A stretch of DNA of 64,000 nucleotides from assembly GCF_003945595.2 (NCBI RefSeq), contig NW_024104332.1:2418001-2482000 (forward strand). The letters are read 5' to 3'. This DNA is from Pipra filicauda (lineage: Eukaryota; Chordata; Aves; Passeriformes; Pipridae). This document shows, in pieces, positions 23,019 through 34,878 of this stretch. Position 1 is the first letter of the stretch, and every line of letters begins with the position of its first letter. The position numbers and the translations under genes were made by a program. The notes beneath the pieces were generated by a model that saw only the letters and a list, made by a program, of their open reading frames with translations, was not told the origin of the DNA and did not search any database.

Positions 23019-23096
23019 CTTCCTCCAGAGCTCCAGTCTGCTCAGAAGCTGGCGACGGAGGCGGGGAAGGAGGCAGGTTAGCTGACTCTTCAGCTG
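23019..23096 (-). CDS. MAP2: MAP2 short proline-rich N-terminal exon
   Basis: This 78-nt phase 1-1 exon encodes AAEESANLPPSPPPSPASEQ and then TGALEE, about residues 126-151. It aligns with the mammalian segment just before the position where short MAP2 isoforms (MAP2c type) splice past the projection domain, so its donor is the branch point between long and short forms. The S-P pairs are potential proline-directed phosphorylation sites. The donor GAAG|GTAAGG is strong. The acceptor reads AACAGCAG, a NAGNAG-type tandem site that could drop one alanine. Neighbours are the RII exon and, in transcription order, two cassette candidates. Confidence 0.95.
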
Positions 23097-25003
23097 CTGT
23101 TAGGAATTGAATGGTGAAAATGAGACACAGCAATTAACTGCAGGAAGACCAATGCATGATGAAAGCTGCAGTCAGCCTGTTCTGCCCAGCTGAGGATAAT
23201 TCCTCATTCCATGAGTCCCACTGGGGACTCATGTCTACTGGATTTTCAGACAGACCCTTGCAGAATACACAGACAGTTAAAATAAAAGAATTTTTTTGGT
23301 TTGCTCTGTTTTTTGGTGTGAATTATTTACAAGATTCTGGCATAGAGTACAATATAAATATCAAGTAAAAGATAATCTTTTAAATCAGTATTGCTTAGAA
23401 AACCTTCAGTCACCCAAGGTAACACAAATAAAGCATCTGAGCATGAGAGATATTATAAATTCATGCCAGCTATCAGAAACTGGCATCCAATATCTTCCAT
23501 CTACCTTGAGTACGTGTATAAAAAACATTCTTCACATTTTCTTTTCTTCTGCTGAGTTCAAGGTTTATCACAGAAAACATGCAAATATTGCTTGTCTAAA
23601 TACAAAAGACATCAGCATAGGGAACTTAATGTCAGTCGTGACATAACAGTGATTCAGTTGAGCAAGGCACAGTGAAAACTTAGATGCACTTAGATTAGGG
23701 TTTAGATTTGTTCCCAGTCACAAGACTAGATGCTGAAACAAGATGATTTTTTTTTAAAATTATTTCAATTCAAGTATGATGAAATCTCAAACAAACTGCT
23801 TCTTAAATGAACTTAGAATAACCTCTGCACCTGATCTCCTACCAATCACTTTGAGAATTTTTTTTCTTTAAAAACAGATCCACTCCTGGGGCTTAACCAA
23901 TGTTTAAAAAAAAGCCATTTACAAAATTGGGGTATTCCATGTAAAACTGAGTGTCTCCAAAGAATGAAATTACCAGCTGACGTGTCCCTGCTGCAGTTCA
24001 AAGTTAGTTTAATGAAGCAAAAGATCTCAGGAACCAAATTTTCCACAAATATTCTAAACTAGTCATTGACTTTAATTCATCCCTGGGCAGGGTCCAGCCA
24101 CTGCACTGAAGCACGTGGAGTGTCTGTGGGGAAAATACCACAAGGCATTATTTTGATTTAATTACAATGTAGGTGCACTCAGCAAAACCTGTCCAGGGCA
24201 GGCCTGAAAGACTTCCCTACCTCAGGATGGACTATGGCCTTTTTCTGGCCTTTCGTGTACGTGTTTTGAGCTACTGTGTTTTTCTGGCAAGGAGGAAGCA
24301 CTTTAGGTAAAAAAGGCTGTATACCTACCTTCTTTTATATATATACAGGTATAAGTATATACACACATATTTCAGAGAGAGATTTCACAAAGGAGGCAGC
24401 AGGAGGGTGGGAACATGGTATGGTCCAGTGGCAGTGGTACTGTTCCCAGTTTAGACCACTGGCATTTGCTTCTACCATGTGTGACTCCTTTTTCCACAAT
24501 CTCCCCTCACCCCGCCCAGCTGCTAATCCCTCTCCGCCCTCACCTGCTGTGTCCCATTCCTTTCTGCTTCCTGTTGAGGTGCTCCTCCTCCCCCTATCTG
24601 AGCAGCTACCACCCAACCAGCAAAGCCTCACTTCCTTTTATATGCTCTCCTCCACCTTTGCCTCTCCAGACATCAATCCTTCAACACTGTACACGGCTGA
24701 GCACAAAGGGTCCCACCAAACACAGGGAGGAAACCCCTGCCCCCAATAACACTCACGGCTGTGCCACTATGGAGCCAGACACCAGCTGGAGAACTGGGGA
24801 ATGAGACAGTCACAGGGCACAAAGAACCAGGAATGCAAGGATACTGCCATAGGTATTATGTGGTTCCAGTATTATCCAGAGGTGCTGTGTTTCACCCGTG
24901 ACCGTAACCAAGGTGAACACATGGCTGGCACTGCATTTTGTAACACACACACACAACGTTTGCAGGCACGAGGGTACTCGGAACATTCTTTGTCTCATTT
25001 TAC
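23097..25003 (-). other. MAP2: MAP2 intron between the RII-helix exon and the proline-rich exon
   Basis: This 1.9-kb intron includes a C-rich stretch near 24.50-24.62 kb and a short CA run near 24.94 kb. No exon or repeat element was identified. Confidence 0.85.
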
Positions 25004-25117
25004 CTAAAGGTAGAGGTCCGGGCTGATCTTTGTGCTGGGCTTCTTTTTCCTGCTCACCTTTCAGAACTGCTACAGCTTCAGCTGTTACTACTTGTACTAT
25101 CCTCGCAGACACTTCTT
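25004..25117 (-). CDS. MAP2: MAP2 exon with the PKA RII-binding (AKAP) helix
   Basis: This 114-nt exon (phase 1 in and out) encodes EVSARIVQVVTAEAVAVLKG followed by a charged, glutamine-rich stretch. It covers about residues 88-125. In mammalian MAP2 this amphipathic helix docks the RII regulatory subunit of cAMP-dependent protein kinase, making MAP2 an A-kinase anchoring protein in dendrites. The spaced aliphatic residues (I, V, V, A, V, V, L) on one face are all visible, and the helix looks essentially unchanged from the mammalian one. The acceptor is ...GCCACAG|AAGAAG, preceded by a long T tract (15 T on the minus strand). The donor is TTTAG|GTAAAA. The reading frame joins cleanly to the exons at 44201 and 23096. 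Confidence 0.97.
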
Positions 25118-25139
25118 CTGTGGCAGCAGCAAAGTCAGG

Positions 25140-25154
25140 AAAAAAAAAAAAAAA
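25140..25154. repeat. MAP2: A15 tract forming the polypyrimidine tract of the RII exon
   Basis: Fifteen A on the plus strand, read as T15 in the pre-mRNA, ending about 22 bases upstream of the RII-helix exon. It contributes to the 3' splice site and is a likely length polymorphism. Confidence 0.85.
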
Positions 25155-28100
25155 GAAAAGCATGCTAATCAGAATGGTGTTTTAAAATCATAAAGATTAG
25201 CTTAATCAATAAAAAATGGAGGCTGACTTAATCCATTTTTAAAAGGTAATCTTTTTCCCTGAAATACAAGAAAATCAATTAAAAATAAAATAGAAGGACC
25301 AGATATTCCAAAGATATCTCAGCGGAAAATGCTGAATATTTATAAAAATCAGGAGCCCAGCCTTTACAGCAAAATACACAAAGCATCATTATTAAATGTT
25401 CTTTCTGATAGGGATAATGTGCAGCAACTGCAAAATTTTAAGATGATCATTTATTAAATGTCTAGAAGAAATTTTGCAGGTACTGTTTTGCAAACAGGGG
25501 TAGAATGGCCAGCTGAGTAATGGGATTTCTTGACATTTAATATATGCAGTGAGCTGCATTCTAACATGCACTTTGGATGCTATTTCCTCCTCAACAGCAC
25601 ACACTCAGTATGCACTTCCCAGACAGCCATCTATGCTGATGAGGGACTTGAAAAAAGAAGGGCCGACTAACATTTCTGTACAAACAAAATGCATACTCTG
25701 TCTTCCTCACCCCTTTTAAGGCTGCCACTCATAGCCTTATTTAAACAGTAGGTCTGAGTAGCACGCAGAGGAATTGTAGTGGGTAACAGTTTTTTTGTGG
25801 GATGGGCTCTTGGGTCCCCATCTCGGCCATGGGCTTGGCTCCCAACTGTCACTCTTGCTGTGCTTGGAGCAGGGAAGGGGACTTGCATGGAGCCGGCTCA
25901 GGCTTGACAGACCCGGGTGCCATGGGAACCACGCTATGATCTTCCCCACCACCCTCAAAGTGTGGCACGGCCGAGAGGGGCTGAGGAACGGGGTGCTCTG
26001 GTGACCACAGGGAAGCAGTGGGACCACTGAAGGAGCAAATACTTTGAAACTGAGAAGCTGTGTCTCATCTTGGCTCCAGACCCACTCAAAGGTACAGTGA
26101 AATGTCATCAGGCATACAGCTGCATGTGGGAATAACCAGAGAGGCTTCCTGCCCTACAGGCAGTTCAGGTACCTTTGATCTAACACATCAAGTTCTTAAG
26201 GGTTGATCCAGCAGAACCATCTGCAAAATAATTTGGAGAAAAAGGGTCTCTTGTTCTTATCTGCATATTAGCCCACTGTCGCTTAGTCATTAGTAGTATA
26301 TTCCTCTTTCTCAGCCAAACTCAGCGCAAATAAACCCCCTCAATCTCCAGCTCTATCCAAGTGCTGGTTGAGAGCTGTTTCCAATGCAGTCACAGCTGAG
26401 TCTCAGAGAAGGCCACAAGCTGCATGGTCACAGCCCACCAGCTGCTCTGCTGGGCACACACCTGAGAACAGAACAAAACCTCAGTGCTGCTCCAGCCCCC
26501 GCGTGGGGACAGAGGGCTGTGATGGCAGATGTCAATACATCCTGCTCCTGTCAGAGCCCCCCCGTTAATCATCATCCCGGAGGCAGGAATAAAAGCTCTC
26601 TGCTCACCCATTACTGTGTCCTTCAGACAAGGACTGGCCAGGAAGGGCAAGTATATTTAAATCAATGCCCTACATATAACTTCACAGCAACCATGCTGAC
26701 AAGGGACACCATCCATTAGATTAATAATTATTTCTTTTCACAGCTAGTACTCTTACAGATTTCCTTTGTACTTTCAATGTAAAGTTATTCCTCTTTGTTT
26801 GTCATTTAGAAAAGCTGATTTTTTTTCCCCCAAACAAACATAGATGTGAGTTACTAGAATTTCACAGCCACGTTTGTCTAAAACCAAAGTGCTAGGTTAA
26901 TCTTTCTTTTGAACAAACTATTTAATGAGATATTAAAAATCCCCACCCACTGGCAAACAACATTCCTAATTGTTGGTATTTATATCTTACAATTCACTTC
27001 CCTCCTGACTGGTCACCTGTAGGGCAGTGACTGCAACAGCTCCACTGGCTCCTGCCAATAGCAACAGAGATAGATGAATATGTCAGAACTACCAAGCAAT
27101 GAAAAAAATAAGCTGATTTGAAAAACTGTTAACCCCAAAATATATGAATATAAACCTGCCAAGGACATATTCAGACTAGAAATCCAAAGATGCCGCTTTC
27201 CTACTGTCAGTGGAGTGAAGTGCTGCAAGCCTTCAACATAAGAGGAAACAAATTAACTGGCTTTGAGATGGGGCTTGATACATTTACGAAAAGGACTACA
27301 TATGATATAGTTGCCTGCTAGCAGTAGGAGACTGCAAACAGCAGCTCTAGTTCTCTCTTCTTCCATTCAACAACATGCCCCTAGTGTGAGATCAAACTCC
27401 CCTCAGTGGTTAAGTAGATCGAATAGAGCACCATAACCTCATAAATCAAGTCACACATGTGGCCAGTCCTACAGAAAGATAGGGATATTGAAAGAACAGG
27501 GATATTGATTTAAAGCCCAGCAATCTTCCCGGCTGCCTTTCCAAGGCCTGCACCTCGTTTTGGGACTTTTTTGAATTTCTCCTGCTTCCACAGCTGCTGG
27601 ATGCTGGGGATGCTTCTCAGCACCTCTTGGTTCCTTCCTCTTGTGAGAAACACAGAACAGACACTTCCCAGACCCTCCTAGACTCTCACATGGTGCTGCT
27701 GCTGCAGAGCAGTGGACTGGACGCAAATCTGGAATCTTTACAAGCCCTGACAGCTCCCTGTGTTGTGAGGCACAAGCAGCCTGCAAAGAACAAGGGAAAA
27801 CCTGGAGAACGAACCTGCAGCTTGGCCTATCCTCTTCCTGCAGGCACGAGGTGTCCTCCCCACGCCCGTGGTGTGCTGCAGCACCCTGCATGGGTGGGAC
27901 ATAAACTGCTCTTCCATACAGCATCCTTGGGTACCTGAGACACCGCTGTTCAGATGCTGCCTTTTCAGAGCAGGAAAGAGTGTTGCCCCGACAGCTTTGC
28001 TGAGCACAGAGAACAGCTCAGAGCTCACAGAGTCTCACAGCTCCAGGAGACCCCGTGCCAGTTCCTGCCACCACTTTACACCTGGAGGATGTGACACATG

Positions 28101-28969
28101 GCCCTCCTGTCAAAATTTCCATGAATCTATTAATGACAACACCACTGACAAAAGCAACATCATCAAGTCTATACTGTTAGCTCAGGTGAACAAATCAAGA
28201 CTCAACAAGGAAGACTGATAAGAGAATAAATTTTTTAAGCTTATTTTTACATGAAAAATTTAAGAAAAGGCTCCCATGAATTTCTGATATAGAATATGCA
28301 AATGTAAACCAGATTTAGTACCCTGGAGCAAAGGTACCAAGGGAAACCCACTTGGGGAACTGTTTTCTATCAGCCAAGCTACTGCAACCCTTCTCCTAGC
28401 AAGGTAAGACCGATCCCTATAAAAAATGATCTCTTTTGTTACAGAATTTATACTTGTTCCCATCTAGCCTGGTTCTCTGGTGCAACTGAGCTCTCCGAGT
28501 CTGGAAGACAGTTCCCACTCTCTCAGTTCTCTTCCTGAGGTAATTTCCTTGGGACAAAGACAATGTTCCACAGGGAGATACGTCTGGGGGTGGAAGGTTG
28601 CCTCCTGAAAAGTGGGGATTTCAATTTCATGCTATGTAAAATAAGTAAATAAAAATACAAATGGCCTCTGGGCTTGTGCTTTATTTTTGTTTGTTTTGTT
28701 TTGTTTGGCAGGGTTTTTTAATGGAGAAAGGCTTATGAACACTCTGCTGATGGATATTTTGGGTGACACAGGAGGCACAGGCAGTTCACCAGAAGAGCAG
28801 TGCTTTTGCTATACATGGCTGCTGCAAAAGGACAGACATTTCTGTACTAATGGACACTATAAATAGCAGATCCAATGGGTAAGTCAAATCCTCACAGGGC
28901 AGCTATTGAGACTTTTCATAGTTTCCTCATGGTTCAGTTAAAGTTCAAGGAAGCCTAATGATACAGAAC

Positions 28970-29017
28970 AAAAAAAAAAAAAAAAGAAAAAAGAAAAAAA
29001 GAAAAAAAAAGAAAAAG
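28970..29017. repeat. A-rich low-complexity tract
   Basis: A runs punctuated by single G residues. It could be the relic of a poly(A) tail, but no retroposed body was recognised upstream. Confidence 0.9.
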
Positions 29018-32000
29018 GAGACTTAGCCAGCCTGGATGCCAGGCAAATTCTTCACAGCCTAAAAGCTCTGGATTCATTAGACATTGTTTTGCTTGTAGAT
29101 ATTTTGTTTCACTCTTTCCCTTTTCCCCCTTTTCCTTCTTTTCCCCTCTTTCCCTGTGATTCTACTTTGTGCAACAAAAATGGCACTAACATATTAAAAG
29201 TAACATCAAATAGATGTATTTCTTAAAGGCACAAGAACCTTGGCCTCATGTTATACTCCAGCAGAACGAAGAATAGCAACATGCCTTTCCTTGCATTTTG
29301 CAGAGAGTAAAATGCTGCTCCTTTTTAGCAAGATGTCATCTGCTTGTGATACAGGACACAGAGAGAGCTTCAAAGTTTGATTTCAAGGAATGCAGTACCC
29401 AAAAGTACAGGCAGTCCTTGGATGTGATGTCCATAATGGAGAGGAGATATTGTGGAAGACCCTCAGCACGAGCTCTTCAAAGCCCCTTGACAAGGTGAGG
29501 CCAGAAGCTGGCACAGAGGGACAGTGCTTCTGCTGCTCCCTTGAAGGTTGTCACTTCAGACCAAGCTCCGACAGGGCTGTCGGGTCAGCTCTGTCCAGCT
29601 GCTGCCAGTGCCAGGACTGCTCCCTGGCAGGAACAGAGGACTCTGCCCTGCTGGGAGGGCAGACACCTGTCTGGGGCACTATACTAATTTAAAACCAAAG
29701 TTAAAACTCAAACAAGTAAGCACTCTGTGCTCCTGGTTTTGGAAGTAGGCCCAATTCTTCTATAAACCCCATCCCCCAAAACACTGAATCAGGAGCTCTG
29801 GAATCTCCCTGCCCCACAGGTAACTCAGGGACATAAACTCTTTCAGAGCATTGGGATGCACAGGGCATGCTGAACCAGCTGCTGATGGTATGGGGAACTG
29901 CAGCCTTTCCTCTTGGCTGTGTTTAGAAGACCTGCTGCGTCCAAAGGCTGCTCCCCTCCTCACAAGCAAACTCGAGCTGCCCAATCCTCACCCCAGCTGC
30001 TCTGGCATGGACATTTAAACTGCAGTGGCATCATACAGACACTCCCTCCATACACTTGAGCACTTTACTGACAGAGACTCAAGCAGGGGCAGTTAAATGA
30101 GGTTACATGCCAAAGCATGGCTAGAGCAGAGCCCAGGATACGGGATCAGATCCTGCACAAGGCCAAGATGTCATTTCAAATCCCTCCTTCATTTCTTATT
30201 GATGCTGCTGCAGTTGTCAGTGGACTGCAGATGTCTCCACTGGCACCTGAATCCATTACCTACAGTACTTTCATTTCCCAGGAAACCTTTCCGGTCCATT
30301 AACTTTTCTAATGGACAGGTCTACCAGCCCCAGAGACAGATTTACAGATGGTGGCAAGAGTCTTTTATAAAAGGTGTCTGAGCTTTCACCAAATATCTCC
30401 AGAAAAAAAACAGGCAACTATAAAGGCAAGAGCAAAAATCAGATCTGTGACACAACTCTGCAGTGATGTGTAGTGTCTGTTCCTTTTGTGCCCTTTAAAT
30501 GGTTTTCCTTCAGCCTCTGGCACTTCTTCCTCTTTCTCTTCCTAACTACCATGACCTCAGGCTCCATGAAGAAGCTGAATTTCTTAAGAATACCACTTCC
30601 TAGATCAAACTAGTTGGGCTTAGCTGTTTGCCTCTGACAGCCCTCATGCAGCAGTGTCTTTTATCTTCTCTCTCTTCCCTACCCCTCTATGCAATGCTTT
30701 ATGATTATTTTGAGGACTGTTTTTGACAAGAGACACTGTCTATGGGCAGAGCTCACAGCATCTCCCTGCCTTGCAGGTACCTGACCCGGCACTGCCGCAA
30801 GTAACCTGCTGGCAGAGGAACCAGGGCTGGTACAGCTCACCCTGGGAAACAGCCTGTTCGTCACCCCAGGTAACAGTGTCAGTGATTTCTCAGGCCAGCG
30901 TTGCTTCAGTCAGACCAGATTTTATCTCCCCAGCTCTTCCTCTCCTTTCGTGCCTGTAGCTGCCTGTATTCCATTACTGCCATTCAGCCAGATCACTCAG
31001 CCCACCTATCTACCACTTCTTCCCACTTGAGAACCCATTTCACAGCAACAGGGACAACTCCTCCTAAAAGGAAAATGCATTTCACATCCCCACAATTTCA
31101 CCAGGATGCTCTTCTCAGACTGGAGCAGCACCACCCCTCCCTCTTTCTGGCAACATCTCTACCCGATGCCACGACGGTGGCAGCAGACCTTGAGTTTGTC
31201 ATAGCCATGGAAGGTGCCATCTGGTCTCTGTAAAGCACAACTCGTTTAAGGCATAAACAAAGTTAAACGTGCTGGAACTGCACGGCACAACAAACGTTCC
31301 AGGAGAAAACCAAAGGAAAGGGATGATAGGAAGGAGGGACAGAAAGGAGGAGACTGAAAATTGTGTCAAAACTTCTCATGCATTCACAGTGCCACCCCGC
31401 AGACACCTACCAAGAGAATTAAAAGTCAGCTCGGCTAAAGCAAACCGTAATTAATGTTCCTGGAGCACTGAGGCTAAAGCAGGGTTTAAAGAAAGTTGCA
31501 ATCAGATGGAAAGGATAAAATAATATGTTTCATTAATTTTGCTACATTTTAGGGAAGGAACACAGGCAGAGCATAGCAAAAGGATTATCTACATGTGTGC
31601 TTGCAGGATTGGGAAAACAAAGCAATTTCAGTCAAAATGTGCCTGTCAAAATTCTCAGCGGGGTGCAGAGCAGTTTCCAAGGTAACCAGCACTAATTGTT
31701 GGCACAGTGGAAGCCAGTCAACAACAAAAGCACAGAGCAACCTGCACTGCTTAGTGCAAAAAGGAAAGATACGAAGCGGTTGTTTGCTATCTTTGACAAT
31801 TTGAAAAGCAAACAGGACCTATGGATTTTTTTCCCCCGGGGTACTGCAACTCCAAGTGCAGCAAGGCTATAAACCAAAAAGCTATTCGATTTGTTTAGAG
31901 GCATCAGCTAGTCCCCTAAGGACAGGCCCTGAATTCATGCTCAGCTCTCCTGGAAGCTGATGGATGACTTGTTTCAGTCAAGACTGCTGAAACGTTGGGG

Positions 32001-32782
32001 CAAAAGACCCAGGTGTCACCCAGTGACATTTGTGGAGGAAAAAACAAAGATACAGGCTGGACTTAATCACTGGGATAATGACAACTCTACGTCCTGCCTT
32101 TTTGCACTTGGATTAAAAGAGAAATGCACAACAGCAATCAAAGCAGCATAAGTTATATAAACCCCAAATAATGCAAACAGATTAGTGCTTGCAACTGAAG
32201 AAAAAAAGCAGTGATATCGCTTTACAGAATTCAAATACTGGCTTTCAAACGGCTTTTGTGAGTGTAAATATTTTGCTGTAAGTAGATCCTTGATCTGGAT
32301 GTTGGCAATATCAACAGCAATTGGCAGGAGGTATGAAGGCAAATAATAGGAATATCAGCTTTTAAATTAAATGCAACCACAACACAACTGACAAGTATCA
32401 TTTCCCTAATAAACTCGTTGACTTCAAGCTACTGCAGCATCAATGGGATTAATTTAATCACCAGGATTCACCAGCTAACCAACAGAACAGCTCAAAAAAG
32501 GCTTGTGTTTTGAGAAAGAAAGAACTTTGACTGAATCCCCAAGGTATAAACATTCAGATTACCTTAAGGGAAAGATGTAATGCAGTCACTATGTGAAAAG
32601 AGCACGAAGAGGTGAGGTACAGCTGAGTACCTGACGCAGCAGTTTCACACCCTGGTGAGCCACACTGCAAAGAGCTTAGGCCTCTCTGTTTTGGGGTACT
32701 TCAGGTATTCAAAAGTTCTATGTTCTCTTTAACCTCTAGATTGTAAATCTGATCCACCATTACCCAGCCCCTTAAAACTCCA

Positions 32783-32831
32783 GGACCTGATTCTGGAGGT
32801 TTTTTCCAACCTTAGTGATTCTATGATTCTT
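32783..32831 (+). mobile_element. CR1 3'-end fragment
   Basis: This short stretch reads GAGGTTTTTTCCAACCTTAG followed by TGATTCTATGATTCT, the typical CR1 3' terminus with its ATTCTATGATTCT tail. The 5' limit is uncertain. Confidence 0.7.
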
Positions 32832-33242
32832 ATGCTATCTGCATTACAGCAGAGTAAATCTGGTGCACAACTGGTGTCAGACTGGCTGTGCTCTGGTGCA
32901 AACAGGAGGCTGGAGGGTGCCTTTCCCATGCTGTTGTGCAGCATTTGGGGAAGCAGCAGGGAAGCTCAGGCTGCCTGTCCTTGGATTGCTTCCACACATT
33001 CTGTGTGTGATTGACAAAACTGCCCTGACTGCACTTTCCTGATCACCTTCTTCACTGAGAGAGTTGGTCACATAGTCCAAATCTCCAAGGCACACAGTGG
33101 CAAAATCCAAAGTGACTCGTGCTAGGAGCCATTCAGAAAGCTACAGTGAGTCCCCTCCTGGGGCTCCCCAGCACATTCATTAGGCAGTGGCCTGTGCCAT
33201 GCTGCCTGGCAGTTGTAGAACAGAACACCAAGGGATCAGTCT

Positions 33243-33258
33243 CCCCCCCCAGCCCCCC
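33243..33258. repeat. C-run (G-run on the minus strand)
   Basis: C8, AG, C6 on the plus strand. The MAP2-sense strand therefore has two long G runs, with limited quadruplex potential. Confidence 0.85.
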
Positions 33259-34684
33259 TCGAAAGATGTAAGTCTGTTAAAAAGCAGCCATACAAATGTC
33301 AGAACAATAAAGCAACGCTTTAGAAATGAGCCCTCATTACTGCAAATACTTGCTCTCTGTGCATCCCCTGAGTCACATCTTCTTAAGTCTATTGCCTGGA
33401 ACAAAATATTTACTGTCAGCATTTCCCAGCCAAGTCAGAGGTGGGAAAAGCTATCTGTTCGGTTTTGTCTGATGCACGGGCAACACAATTTAGAGCTAGC
33501 AGGCAACACTGAAGCAGACAACACCAGACCCTCAGCCAGGGCAATGCAGTGAGGTCCCACTGCCTTGCCTAGGACTTGGTATCAGCTCAAAACATCACCT
33601 GCACATATAAAGCGGCTCTATCTATCTTTTCCTAAAATATGAATTCCCTCGGACTCACGCAGAAAAAATCACTCTGACTTCAAAACAAAGAACCATATAT
33701 TTAATCCTTTGTCTGTGAGTAAATATATGTAATGGGTAACTCATTTTAACTCACTTTTAAATCAGTATTTATTTTTAACTTAAGTACAAGTTAACATTTT
33801 AAACAGCCTTTTAAGAACCTCTATAGAAGTCAGTGGAGCTTCAGCCACCTACAGCAAGAGGTGACATGTCCCTTAAAATTCATTTTTAGCTCCTTCTGAG
33901 ATTGTATTAAACACTTTTTTTTAAAGTTTTTTAAACACAGTGTTTTCTGTGATCTTTTTTTTTTTAAATTCAAAGCATGCTATATAAACTCTGCTGGATT
34001 TAAGTTTAAAATTAACATTAACCCGTGCACACACACTGTGGGATTTAGTTGTGCCCAGTCAGGAGGACTGAAGATCACTCTGCCAATGCCAACAGAACGC
34101 TGGTTTAACCTGTCAGGGGATATTTAACACACATAAAATGCAGCAATGCTGTGCCCTGTTCACCTTCAGGCTCACACTGCTGGCCCAGCTCTGCAATGCA
34201 GAAGCAGCTTCATGGCTTATCTCTTCCCAGCCCTGCTTTCCAACCCTATCCAGCCCCAGAACCAAGGCAGGTGTGATTCTCCTGCCGCCTGAGAACAGTG
34301 TGCCGTGCTTCCAAAGGAGTGCATGCAGCGTCTCCACAGAGAGGCAGAGCAGAACAGGCCCGCAGCACATACAAATTAATTCAGTCCCACAGGGGCTGTG
34401 GCGTGGATAGATGTTCAGAGCAGTTCTCAGCCAAGGTCAGCAGTTCTGCCATCTCTCCCCCTCTCTTCTAGCACTGCCCCAGCAGAAAGGAGCCTTGTCT
34501 CTGACCAGGACTCATCCCTGAATGCTCATACAGCCTGCTCCCATCCACTGCCTGCCCACCCTTGGACACTATCAGCTCACACCTCAGCCTGTGCAATGTG
34601 ATCAGGAAAAAGATCTGTGCACCTACTCTTGAAGAAGGGAGATGTGAGAGATGCACACAAAAGCCCTCAGTGCATCTTTTGTGC

Positions 34685-34878
34685 CCACCCATGCACTGGC
34701 ACAGATTGCCCAGAGAAGCTGTGGTTGCCCCATCCCTGGCAGTGTTCAAGGTCAGGCTGGATGGAGCTCTCAGCAGCCTGACCTTGTGATCTGATCTAGT
34801 GGAAGGTCATGGCAGGGGGTTCAGAACTAGATGATCTTTAAGGTCCCTTTCAATCCAGGCTATTCTATAACTCTGATC
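34685..34878 (+). mobile_element. CR1 3'-end fragment (about 190 bp)
   Basis: The fragment retains the end of the CR1 reverse-transcriptase frame (GTGTTCAAGGTCAGGCTGGA, i.e. VFKVRLDGAL) and the 3' UTR phrase TAGATGATCTTTAAGGTCCC, ending TATTCTATAACTCTGAT. It is a 5'-truncated copy, as is usual for CR1. Confidence 0.88.

Noticed and set aside
27469..27924. 151-codon minus-strand open frame in the 19-kb intron
   Set aside because: No recognisable protein, and no acceptor/donor pair in phase 1 that would make it a MAP2 exon.
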